Part shown: positions 44,114 through 52,475 of the stretch, piece after piece
Layout of the letters: each line of letters starts with the position of its first letter
How positions within the stretch are numbered: position 1 is the stretch's first letter
Assembly (NCBI GenBank): GCA_029246705.1
Contig: JAQWMQ010000015.1
Location: forward strand, 54,243-118,242
DNA: 64,000 bases
Direction of reading: 5' to 3'
DNA from: Phycisphaerales bacterium
Lineage (GTDB): Bacteria > Planctomycetota > Phycisphaerae > Phycisphaerales > SM1A02
Translations under genes and position numbers: made by a program
The notes under the pieces: generated by a model
Database searches by the model: none
What the model was told of the DNA's origin: nothing
What the model saw: the letters and a program-made list of their open reading frames with translations, nothing else

Positions 44114-44755
44114 ATGCCACTGAGAACCTCAATCACCCTTCTGACCGGATGCCTACTCGTGCTGGGTGGCTGCACTGCGAGCAATCCCTGGTGGGAGGCC
44201 TCCCAATCAGGCTGGGCGCAGTACGGCAACAACGTCGAGGTCCCTCGCAAGGCCAGGCCGGTTCCGATCTCGCTTCTGGCGGAAGCATCCACCTGGAACC
44301 ATCCCATCTACATCGAAGGATGGATCGACGAGGTCGATCGAGAAGCCGGCAGCTGGATGATGGTCAGCGACGGAACGACCGCTCCGGTGATGGTCGTTTC
44401 CGATGGACGATTCAGACTCCCTCGAAACGCACGAGGACGCCGAACCATGGTCTGGGGCCACCCGTTGGTCGCCAGTGGGTCAACCGAGTCGGGTACCGAC
44501 GCGCCTCGCAGTTCGATGACCGTCGAATTCATGGCCGAGTCGGTGAAGATCCAGGGCTTCTACGGTCTCGAGGTACCACCACGCACCACGTTTGAGGCAC
44601 CACCAGCCGCGCCTCCAGTACCGACCATTCCCGCTGCAGATGCCGAACCGGTCGACGAAACCGCATCCACAACCGACCCAGCACCTGAACAGAAGCCATC
44701 ATCGGACGCAGGCTCGGATGCACCGCCGCCGATCGTGGACCTTCCGGATCGTTGA
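44114..44755 (+). CDS. OB-fold-like (DUF4920-like) lipoprotein
   Basis: 213-residue lipoprotein with lipobox VLGGCTAS (Cys20) and a good start, CAGGAG eight bases before ATG 44114. The central part HPIYIEGWIDEVDREAGSWMMVSDG, seen in part, then RFRLPRNARGRRTMVWGH resembles DUF4920-type OB folds, but the Cys pair usual around 'VCQKKGCWM' is replaced here by VDREAGSWM. The C-terminal 60 residues are a Pro/Ala/Glu/Thr-rich flexible tail. Its stop overlaps a possible TTG start of pyrC (TTGA), so it is the first gene of a two-gene operon with pyrC. Function unknown. Confidence 0.6.
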   Translation: MPLRTSITLLTGCLLVLGGCTASNPWWEASQSGWAQYGNNVEVPRKARPVPISLLAEASTWNHPIYIEGWIDEVDREAGSWMMVSDGTTAPVMVVSDGRFRLPRNARGRRTMVWGHPLVASGSTESGTDAPRSSMTVEFMAESVKIQGFYGLEVPPRTTFEAPPAAPPVPTIPAADAEPVDETASTTDPAPEQKPSSDAGSDAPPPIVDLPDR

Positions 44756-44760
44756 TCAAC

Positions 44761-46071
44761 ATGACCAGCCTTCTCATCCGTTCCGGAAGAGTGATCGATC
44801 CCGCCACCAAACGGGATGAAGTCGCGGATGTCCTGGTCCGTGACGGCCAGGTCACCGAGATCGGTCCCTCGATCAGACCCGAAGGGGGCATCCGGGAACT
44901 CGACGCCTCCGGATGCATGGTGACCCCGGGACTGGTCGACCCACATGTCCACCTTCGTGAACCCGGACAGGAGTCCAAGGAGACCATCGCGACCGGAACC
45001 GCCAGTGCCGCGGCGGGCGGATTCACCACGGTCTGCTGCATGCCCAACACCCAACCGGCACTCGATGATCCGCAGGTGCTGGAATTCGTTCGACTCAAGG
45101 CGCTGGAGACCGCGGCCTGCCGGGTCTTTTCGGTGGCTGCAGCCACCCTGGGCCGCAAGGGTGAACAGATCGCTCCGATCGGGGCACTCACGCGCAGTGG
45201 AGCCGTGGGCTTTTCAGACGACGGAGATGTGATCGCGGACGCCCGGATGATGCGCATGGTCATGAGGACCTGTGCCGAGCACGACCGAGTGTTCATGCAG
45301 CATGCCCAGGAGCCGACGCTGACCGAAGGGGCATCGATGAACGAAGGGCCGGTCGCAAGTCGACTTGGCCTTCGAGGCTGGCCTGCCATCGCCGAGGAAC
45401 TGATCGTCGAGCGCGATGTCAGGCTCGCAGCAGAAACCGGATGCCGCTACCACGTACAGCACGTCTCCAGCGGAGGGACCGTGGAGATCCTCCGCAAGGC
45501 ACGCGCCGCGGGGCTGCCCGTGAGTGGCGAAGCCTCGCCTCACCACCTGCTGCTGACGGACGAAGCCTGCGACGGCTACGACACGAATGCGAAGATGAAC
45601 CCCCCACTCCGCACTCGAGCCGACATGGAAGCCCTGCGTGCCGGAGTCGCCGACGGCACGATCGACATTCTTGCCACCGACCATGCACCACACACCGTTT
45701 CCGACAAGTCGGTCGACTTCGACAGCGCCGCCTTCGGGATCGTGGGACTGGAGTGCGCACTGGCGCTCTATGAGCAGGCACTGGTCGGGACCGGGCTCAT
45801 CGACTGGCCGAGGTTGATCGCCCTGCTGAGCATCGAGCCGGCACGGCTCGTGGGCCTTGAACAGACCGGAATCGGTCGACTTGAGGTGGGCCTGCCGGCG
45901 GATATCACCGTCATCGACCCGAATGCCGACTGGACCATCGACCCCGAGCAGTTCAGTTCAAAGGGACGCAACTGTCCCTTTGCAGGCTGGAACGTCAACA
46001 CCCAGGTCGTCGCAACGATCCTGGGTGGTGACATGGTTCATCGAGGTGCCAGAGCACTTGTCGAGGCTTGA
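44761..46071 (+). CDS. pyrC: Dihydroorotase, class I
   Basis: Cytoplasmic zinc amidohydrolase that closes carbamoyl-aspartate to dihydroorotate in pyrimidine synthesis. With ATG at 44761 the protein has 436 residues. Metal and substrate motifs are present: VDPHVHLREPGQE, CCMPNTQPALD, GFSDDGD, QHAQEP, HVSSGGTVE, EASPHHLLLTD and ILATDHAPHT with the catalytic Asp. The insert around VMRTCAEHDR is normal for the class. An in-frame TTG at 44752 would overlap the preceding lipoprotein stop by four bases and is a possible coupled start. Confidence 0.93.
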   Translation: MTSLLIRSGRVIDPATKRDEVADVLVRDGQVTEIGPSIRPEGGIRELDASGCMVTPGLVDPHVHLREPGQESKETIATGTASAAAGGFTTVCCMPNTQPALDDPQVLEFVRLKALETAACRVFSVAAATLGRKGEQIAPIGALTRSGAVGFSDDGDVIADARMMRMVMRTCAEHDRVFMQHAQEPTLTEGASMNEGPVASRLGLRGWPAIAEELIVERDVRLAAETGCRYHVQHVSSGGTVEILRKARAAGLPVSGEASPHHLLLTDEACDGYDTNAKMNPPLRTRADMEALRAGVADGTIDILATDHAPHTVSDKSVDFDSAAFGIVGLECALALYEQALVGTGLIDWPRLIALLSIEPARLVGLEQTGIGRLEVGLPADITVIDPNADWTIDPEQFSSKGRNCPFAGWNVNTQVVATILGGDMVHRGARALVEA

Positions 46072-46091
46072 CCCCCCCTCGATCGGGGGGG
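46072..46091. terminator. C7/G7 hairpin between convergent pyrC and haloperoxidase genes
   Basis: Seven C bases, a six-base loop TCGATC, then seven G bases directly after the pyrC stop. It is symmetric for both strands; no T run. Confidence 0.55.
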
Positions 46092-46106
46092 CAACGGGTC
46101 AGGGGC

Positions 46107-48227
46107 TCAGGGACAGAGTTCGCCCCAGTTGCCGACGAGGATCGCGAGGTCGAGACCATTCACTACGCCGTCATCGTTGATGTCAGGCCTGCAGTCGTCG
46201 CATGCGCCCCAGGCGCCCAGAAGCGTCGAGAGGTCGATGCCATCGATCACGCCGTCCTGGTTGAGATCCCAGGGACAGAGGTCCTCGGGAATCCAGTAGG
46301 ACTTGGCCTTGTCCCAGGCACGCGGGCCGATGATCTGCCCCATCTTGCGTCCGGGGATGTCATCCACGCGCGGGTGAATACCACCCCAGATGCGAGAGAG
46401 CGAACACTGGTCGGATGCGTCGTAGTAGGAGACCCACTGCAAGGTGACGTCCATGCTCGGACCTTCCTCGAAGACGAGGAACTCGTTCATGGGACAGAGG
46501 AACTCTCCGATTCCGTTGGGGAAGTACTGTGACCCGGTGAAGAGCGTCATCACTTCGGCAGCGGAACGTGAATAGGTCGAGTGACCGGACACGTAGGCGG
46601 CGAACGGAGGCGTCACGAAGGTCGGACGCTGGTATGGCCACCAGTTCTCGCCGAGAATCCAGCCGGCACCGGCCTCGTCGACTTCAGGATCCACGATGTA
46701 ATCAGGTCCACGCCAGGCATAGAGGGCGACCTTGCCTTCGCTGCCGGCGAGATGCGCGTGCCGTTCTCCAGGCTGGGTGCTCTTGAAGGTGACCAGCTCG
46801 ATCTTGTCTGGAATCAGGTTGATGCCATCGACGTTGTAGCTCGGCTCGGTCGGATCAGAACACTGCCCGTTTTCGCACAGCCAGCGAATGGCTGAAACCG
46901 GGCGGATGTAGTCGTAGGCACCCTTGCATCCCCATGCCGCGACAGCTGCATCATGCATGTTGCCGCCCATGGTGAAGTAGAGCTTGATGTCCCACTCGAG
47001 GCGGGAGACGGGGTTGCCTTCGCCGCCGATGCGGAGCTCGGCCTGATCCATCTCGTCCGTGGTCTTGTTCAGGATGCCGAACCAGTGTCCGGGAGGTGTC
47101 TCCGAATCGGGACCGTCAGCCCAGAACTCGGCGAGGATGCGTCCATAATCACCACGCGGCACCATCTGGACATCGTAGGGTTCGCCGGTCACCGGGTTGA
47201 TCGTGTAGCCTTCGCCCCAGTCACCGCCATTGTCGAAGTCGTAGAAATCATCCCATTCGGCAGGAGATGCGGGAAGTGCGGCGTTTCCGATGGTGTTCGG
47301 GGAAACGTCGACCATAACGCCGTCACTGGGATCACAGAAGCCGGACCACGTGGCGACCATTTCGTTGCCGCGCTTGTACTCGAGGTCCGTTTCACCGCCC
47401 AGGTAGGCCGGCGGTCCGGGATCATGGGCGACGGGCCAGTCGTATCCGTCACGGGTGTGAATGGTGATGTCGTCATCGGTGATGGCGAATGCCGTCACCA
47501 GGCCCCACTCCGGAGAGAGGAACGACGGTGTGGCACCGGGAATCACGTTGCCAGACTGATCGATGAAGAAGTCGAAGCTCAAGGGCTGCCAGCGACCGGG
47601 ATCGGTCAGGGTCGGGTTGCCCGGCAGGGACACGATCATCGGTTCGTTGACCGGTTCGTAGAACAGGTTTTCATAGTCGCCAGTCTCGTTGGCGCCGTCA
47701 TTCAAGCCGTACCAGAGGTAGGTCACGGCAATGCGGTTGCCCCAGGCTGCGGGGGAATCCCCCACCGTGGCGTAGAAATCCTTGTCGTACCCGAGTTCGT
47801 CCATGAGGGCGTCGTAGAGCGGAAGGCTCAGCTCGGCATCAGGCGACTTCGAGAAGCGGGCCTGAAGCAGACGACAGGCTGCGAATGACATCGCTTCCTG
47901 CTGTGCAGCAAGCTTGTCTTCGGCGGGCAGGTCGTAGTCGACGAGGAAGCCGAGCGCATTGTCCTCATAGAGGGCCCATGCGTCATACATCGCCGCCGAG
48001 ATGTGGTGCAGGTTGCGTGCGTGTGTGGGAGGCCTCGCGAAATCGTTTCGGATGGACTCCAGAAGGAGTTCGTTCCATTCACGAGCGACTGTCCAATCGC
48101 CATCTCCCGCGGTTGCCGTTTCGGACATACCGGCAAGGACTGACATCCCAAGTGCGGCCGTGACGATCATCCTGCGGAAAGGGATGTCGAAGAGACCAAG
48201 GGTACGACTCAGAGCTTTATTGGTCAT
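46107..48227 (-). CDS. Exported vanadium-dependent haloperoxidase-like enzyme with dockerin-like repeats
   Basis: 706-residue exported protein; ATG at 48227 gives a signal peptide ending near SETATAGD. The vanadate/phosphate site is fully matched to the vanadium haloperoxidase/PAP2 pattern: K435-x6-R442-P443 (KGAYDYIRP), S547-G548-H549 (YVSGHSTYS) and S611-R612-x5-H618 (SRIWGGIH). In this family these residues hold vanadate and the enzyme oxidises halides with peroxide, though some members are phosphatases, and sequence alone does not settle that. The last 60 residues carry two EF-hand-like repeats (DLNQDGVIDGIDL and DINDDGVVNGLDL), as in the other exported dockerin proteins here. Divergent from the RND exporter. 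Confidence 0.85.
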   Translation of the reverse strand: MTNKALSRTLGLFDIPFRRMIVTAALGMSVLAGMSETATAGDGDWTVAREWNELLLESIRNDFARPPTHARNLHHISAAMYDAWALYEDNALGFLVDYDLPAEDKLAAQQEAMSFAACRLLQARFSKSPDAELSLPLYDALMDELGYDKDFYATVGDSPAAWGNRIAVTYLWYGLNDGANETGDYENLFYEPVNEPMIVSLPGNPTLTDPGRWQPLSFDFFIDQSGNVIPGATPSFLSPEWGLVTAFAITDDDITIHTRDGYDWPVAHDPGPPAYLGGETDLEYKRGNEMVATWSGFCDPSDGVMVDVSPNTIGNAALPASPAEWDDFYDFDNGGDWGEGYTINPVTGEPYDVQMVPRGDYGRILAEFWADGPDSETPPGHWFGILNKTTDEMDQAELRIGGEGNPVSRLEWDIKLYFTMGGNMHDAAVAAWGCKGAYDYIRPVSAIRWLCENGQCSDPTEPSYNVDGINLIPDKIELVTFKSTQPGERHAHLAGSEGKVALYAWRGPDYIVDPEVDEAGAGWILGENWWPYQRPTFVTPPFAAYVSGHSTYSRSAAEVMTLFTGSQYFPNGIGEFLCPMNEFLVFEEGPSMDVTLQWVSYYDASDQCSLSRIWGGIHPRVDDIPGRKMGQIIGPRAWDKAKSYWIPEDLCPWDLNQDGVIDGIDLSTLLGAWGACDDCRPDINDDGVVNGLDLAILVGNWGELCP

Positions 48228-48598
48228 AGTGAACTCATCCTCTTTAAATGATTTCATTTCTTTCATTCTCCCGTAGCTCAGCGCTGAGGCGCATTTCCCC
48301 AAGCAAGGTCACCTGGAAAACAGCTCTGATCTGCAATCACACCATTGTTTGTGTCCGGTTGAAACCGAACCTTGTCGTTCATGCGTGCATGAATAGCGAC
48401 AAAAGTATCTTAATTCAGCTTTCAACAAGGGAGCCTTAAAAGCTTTGATTTAAACATGAATTGGAAGTTCTAGGGGTTCTCTATGACGGTGGTGAGGGTT
48501 ACCGACCTGAGTTTGAAAACGCCTCCCTCTTCCAAAACCTCGTTGGACCGAGTCTGCCGGATCAGGCACCAGACACGCTGATCGCTAGGCTTACGCGC
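48228..48598. promoter_or_regulatory. Divergent 371-bp intergenic region with several inverted repeats
   Basis: AT-richer gap between the haloperoxidase and RND exporter starts. It contains a 12-bp palindrome CTCAGCGCTGAG (48277-48288), CGGTT-GA-AACCG (48356-48367), and TTCATGC-GT-GCATGAA (48378-48393). These could be operators for one or both genes. No RNA gene or convincing reading frame is seen. Confidence 0.45.
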
Positions 48599-51313
48599 AT
48601 GAACGACTCCAGTCCGGATTTTCAACCTCGTTCGAGGCAGGTTTCCGAGACATCGAATGGTTTGAGATCACGCCTGCTGGAGCGGTGCGCCGATCTCACG
48701 TTGAAGCGTCCAATAACCATTGTTGTGGTCGCTCTGCTCGCTGCAGTCGCAGGGGCACTGATCTCCGCAGACATGTTGGATGTCGACGCAGACACCAACT
48801 CACTCATCTCGGACGATAGGCCGTTCATGAAGACCTATCGCGCCTTCATGGAGGAATTCGGCGATCTCGAATACATCTATGTCGTGGTTGATGCAGGTGA
48901 CCCCGCTGATCATCCGGCGGCGGAATCCGCGGTGTCGCACTTGCTGGAGGAACTGAAGTCGGAGCCTGGTCTCCCGGAGATCAGGGGACGAATCAGTCCC
49001 GATGAACAGTGGAGAATGGCTTCCCGGGCGATGCCGCTTGCCGAGCTCGAGGCATTGCTGGATGCATCGGGGGCATTCGCCCCGATACTGGCCGGGGCTT
49101 CACCCTCTGAACTCCTCGAGGAAGCCGATGCCGAGCTACGGAGACTCGTGGGTGAAGGTATCACCCTGGATGACGAGACCACGCGCACGCTGGGCGCGAA
49201 GAGTCTCTTCATGCTCGAGACCCTGGCCGCCGCACCCCCGCGAACGTCGGATCACTGGAGCTCCTTCGAGCCCGCCTCGCCCATGCGTTCGCAATACCTT
49301 CGCTCGAGCACGGAACGCATGTACTTCGTCGAGATCATGCCACGCAAGGACTACGGCTCGCTTGCCGTGATCGAAAAACCACTCGCGCGCATTCGCCAGG
49401 TGATCGCCTCGGTGCAGTCGACCCACCCTTCGGTCCAGATCGGACTGACCGGAAAACCCGTCCTGCAGGCCGACGAGATGGCCGTCACTCGAATCGACAT
49501 GACGCGCGCGTCGATCATCGCACTCTCGATCATCGCCGTGCTGTTCATGATCGTCTTCCGAGGGATCAGGCGTCCGCTCCTCGCGGTTCTCGCCTTTGCA
49601 AGTGCCTTCGGGTGGACCTACGGACTTGCAACACTCCTGGTCGGCCGTCTCAACCTGCTCTCCATGGTCTTCATGCTGGTGCTGGTCGGGGTGGGGCTCG
49701 ACTACGGAGTCCACATGGTCGCCAGGTGGAACGAGGCACGTCGGCATGGCGGTGCCCGGGAGGCGAACCGTCACGTGATGCATACCGCGGTGGTGGGCAA
49801 CCTCACGGGAGCGGTGACCAGTGCAGGCGTCTTCCTGCTGGCCCTGCTGACCAGCTTCCAGGGGCTGCGTGAGCTCGGGCTCATCGCGGGTCTCGGGCTC
49901 CTGATGTGCCTGGTCGCGATGACCCTGGTGCTGCCAGCCCTGCTGGTGTTGACCGAGCGCGGAAGCAGCCCCACTTCGAAGAAAGAACTGCAACGCGTCG
50001 ACCGCCCCACCGGTCATCGTGGACGAGGGATTTCAACCCTCGTGATCGCCAGCGCTGCCATTGCCTGCACCTGGTTCGTGTTCGTGGTTCCGGAACACCT
50101 GCGATTCGAGAGCAATCTGCTCGAGCTCCAGGCCCGGGGACTCGAGTCGGTCGAGTGGGAGCATCGCCTCTTCGAAGACGACACCTCGGCAAGCTGGTTC
50201 GCCGCAGCCATCACCGACTCGATCGACGAGCTGCCCGTGATGACCAGCAAGGCAACGATGGAACCGGCGATCGGTCGGGTCATGAGCGTCCTGGATCTGG
50301 TCGCCCTGCCCAGCCCCGAGCGAGCGATGGCCCGAGGGCAACTTGCCGAGGCGACACGTCGCCCCCCCAACGCACCCCCGGCCATGTCCACGCCGATGGA
50401 ATCCCTGCGGTTGCAGCAGGTGGCGGGTCGCCTGAAATCAATCGCCATCATGTCCTCGCAACGGATCCCGCAAGAGGAAACCAGGCGTATCGAGGCTCTT
50501 GCCGAACGACTGGAGGCACAGGCTGAAGTTCTCTCGTACCCGGATTCGGAGGATTCGAAGACACTTCGACTCCGGGTCGCGAAAGGTATCGAACGAACGG
50601 CCGATGCACTCCAGCAGATGGGGGTGGGCGCGAACACGAGTCTTCGCGCGAGCCTGCCGGCGGCACTGCGTGATCGGTTCGTTTCACCGGAGGGCACCTA
50701 CCTCCTCATGATGCAACCGACGGAGAACGTCTGGAACCATGATGCCATGGGAGCCTTCGTATCCTCGATACGAAGGGTCGACCCGCAGGCGACCGGCGTA
50801 CCCATAACCCAGTACGAATCGATGAACGACATGGCGCGTGCATTCACGATCATGGCGGTCGGGGCGATCCTGGTCGTGGCACTGGTGGTCTGGCTCGACT
50901 TCCGGTCGATTGTCTCCACCCTCTTGTGCATGGGATCACTTGCAGTGGGGATCCTCTGGACGCTGGGCCTGCTTGCGTTGTTCTCGATACCACTGAACCT
51001 GGCAAACTTCTTCGCGATACCGATCCTCATCGGCCTGGGCACCGACAGTTCCATTCACGTGCTGCACCGCTGGCGGGACATGCAACGAAACGGAGAGTCA
51101 CGCTACGGCGCCACGCTGCGCGCAGTGACCCTGACTGCAGTGACCACCGGGATCGGTTTCGGTGCACTGCTGACTGCACAACACAAGGGACTCCAGAGTC
51201 TTGGTTGGGTGATGGCCATCGGCAGCATCGCCTGCCTCTTGTCGGCTGTCGTTTTGCTGCCACAGGTCCTGAATGTCATTCCACAACGACTGAGGGAAGC
51301 GGTACTTCGGTGA
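48599..51313 (+). CDS. MMPL/RND-family exporter (HpnN-like)
   Basis: 904-residue inner-membrane exporter with two RND-type halves. The ATG at 48599 begins a cytoplasmic head before the first helix (ITIVVVALLAAVAGALIS, near residue 40). The first large periplasmic loop (about 60-290) has SERMYFVEIMPRKDY-like sequence. Then helices 2-6 follow, with the typical LVLVGVGLDYGVHMVARW. The second half repeats the plan, with IPILIGLGTDSSIHVLHRW. These 'G-x-D-x-[GS]-[VI]-H' motifs match the MMPL/HpnN group, which moves lipids such as hopanoids or other hydrophobic compounds. Substrate is unknown; the divergent neighbour is an exported oxidase. Confidence 0.87.
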   Translation: MNDSSPDFQPRSRQVSETSNGLRSRLLERCADLTLKRPITIVVVALLAAVAGALISADMLDVDADTNSLISDDRPFMKTYRAFMEEFGDLEYIYVVVDAGDPADHPAAESAVSHLLEELKSEPGLPEIRGRISPDEQWRMASRAMPLAELEALLDASGAFAPILAGASPSELLEEADAELRRLVGEGITLDDETTRTLGAKSLFMLETLAAAPPRTSDHWSSFEPASPMRSQYLRSSTERMYFVEIMPRKDYGSLAVIEKPLARIRQVIASVQSTHPSVQIGLTGKPVLQADEMAVTRIDMTRASIIALSIIAVLFMIVFRGIRRPLLAVLAFASAFGWTYGLATLLVGRLNLLSMVFMLVLVGVGLDYGVHMVARWNEARRHGGAREANRHVMHTAVVGNLTGAVTSAGVFLLALLTSFQGLRELGLIAGLGLLMCLVAMTLVLPALLVLTERGSSPTSKKELQRVDRPTGHRGRGISTLVIASAAIACTWFVFVVPEHLRFESNLLELQARGLESVEWEHRLFEDDTSASWFAAAITDSIDELPVMTSKATMEPAIGRVMSVLDLVALPSPERAMARGQLAEATRRPPNAPPAMSTPMESLRLQQVAGRLKSIAIMSSQRIPQEETRRIEALAERLEAQAEVLSYPDSEDSKTLRLRVAKGIERTADALQQMGVGANTSLRASLPAALRDRFVSPEGTYLLMMQPTENVWNHDAMGAFVSSIRRVDPQATGVPITQYESMNDMARAFTIMAVGAILVVALVVWLDFRSIVSTLLCMGSLAVGILWTLGLLALFSIPLNLANFFAIPILIGLGTDSSIHVLHRWRDMQRNGESRYGATLRAVTLTAVTTGIGFGALLTAQHKGLQSLGWVMAIGSIACLLSAVVLLPQVLNVIPQRLREAVLR

Positions 51314-51464
51314 ACACCCATGGTCATGAGTGCGAAATTACTTGAAAAGTGAGTGGTTTCTACTTGCGTAGAGTCATGCGTCCTGTCAAAGTGAAAGTAC
51401 GAATGGTTCCCTCACTGTTCGTAAGAGAGAGACAGGGCTTCGGCCCGTTAGAGAGACTTCCCAG

Positions 51465-52127
51465 ATGTTGAAAACCCATGTTCATATGGCTGCATGCGCA
51501 GCCGTGGTATCCATTGCTCCTGTTGCCATGGCCGAGTTCTACTCGGATCCGGTAGGTGATCAGGGACCTGGAAACACAAACCTCGACATCATCGAGATCA
51601 ACGTCAGCAATGACGCCACTGATCTGATGATCGATATCACCACCACGAGTTTCGAGTCTTGGACCAAGTATCTGGTCTTCCTCGACTACATGGATGGTGG
51701 CATCACCGGAAACAGCAACGGCTGGTTCCGAAATGTCGACATGGGTGCGAATGCAATCGATGCCTTCGCAGGAATCTGGGCCGACGGTGGTGGCGGCTCC
51801 CAAACGTTCACCAACGACGGTAGCAACTGGAATGAAACTGGCGGTGGCTCCGTCAGTGGCATCTCTGGAAACACGGTCTCGCTGATGTTTTCGATGGACG
51901 CCCTCGGTATTGGCGTCGGTGATGTGATCAAGTTCGACATAGGCACTTCAGGTGGAGAAAACGGAGACCCGGCCACGGATCTGGTTTCGATCGGTTCCGT
52001 ATCCGGTAACTGGGGCGGTGGATCCGTCGCAGGAGACCTTCGTAGTTACACCGTGGTGCCTGCCCCTGGCGCACTCGCCCTTCTGGGTCTTGCTGGCGGC
52101 ATTGCAATGCGGAGACGTCGCGCATAG
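51465..52127 (+). CDS. Exported protein with PEP-CTERM-like sorting tail
   Basis: 220-residue exported protein. Signal peptide AACAAVVSIAPVAMAE, then a Gly/Asn/Asp-rich beta protein (DIIEINVSNDATDLMIDITT, ...VVFLDYMDGG, ...GDVIKFDIGTSGGENGD) of unknown function. The C-terminus is a sorting signal: VPAPGALALLGLAGG, a hydrophobic helix, then MRRRRA. This is a PEP-CTERM-style variant (VPAP for VPEP) recognised by exosortases; no exosortase is in the window. The ATG is preceded by AGAGAGA. A terminator follows 48 bases after the stop. Confidence 0.85.
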   Translation: MLKTHVHMAACAAVVSIAPVAMAEFYSDPVGDQGPGNTNLDIIEINVSNDATDLMIDITTTSFESWTKYLVFLDYMDGGITGNSNGWFRNVDMGANAIDAFAGIWADGGGGSQTFTNDGSNWNETGGGSVSGISGNTVSLMFSMDALGIGVGDVIKFDIGTSGGENGDPATDLVSIGSVSGNWGGGSVAGDLRSYTVVPAPGALALLGLAGGIAMRRRRA

Positions 52128-52174
52128 CACAAGAGCTTCCTTCCCACTCCCTCACATCATTGCGAAAGCCAGCG

Positions 52175-52208
52175 CTTCCCGTCCCTAAAGGCGGGAAGTT
52201 GTTGTTTT
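52175..52208 (+). terminator. Terminator after the sorting-tail protein gene
   Basis: Stem CTTCCCG/CGGGAAG with a ten-base loop, followed by TTGTTGTTTT. Confidence 0.82.
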
Positions 52209-52209
52209 G

Positions 52210-52263
52210 CCCTCCCCTCTTCTCCCCCTCTTCTCCCCCTCTTCTCCCCTCCCCCTCTCCCCC
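52210..52263 (+). repeat. 54-base polypyrimidine tract with an 11-base repeat
   Basis: Uninterrupted C/T run on the plus strand containing three near-exact copies of TCTTCTCCCCC followed by a C-rich part. Such homopurine-homopyrimidine DNA can form triplex structures and is prone to slippage. It lies in a 348-base gap that otherwise holds only the terminator and no visible gene. Confidence 0.85.
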
Positions 52264-52475
52264 GCAGAAAACGCGCTGCCTGGGGGTCGAACTCGTTCTC
52301 ACGTCACGCACCATCGAAACGTGCATTCGAACAAGGTATCGGACGACTGCTCGGCGGCGAAAGGAGATCCACCGGGACAAGGCCGCTCCATGACCTTGTT
52401 GCCGGACATCTGGCCGAATACCGTGGACTCGAGCCGCCTCCCGTCGGCACGGTTCGCACGGCAATCGACTGATCG

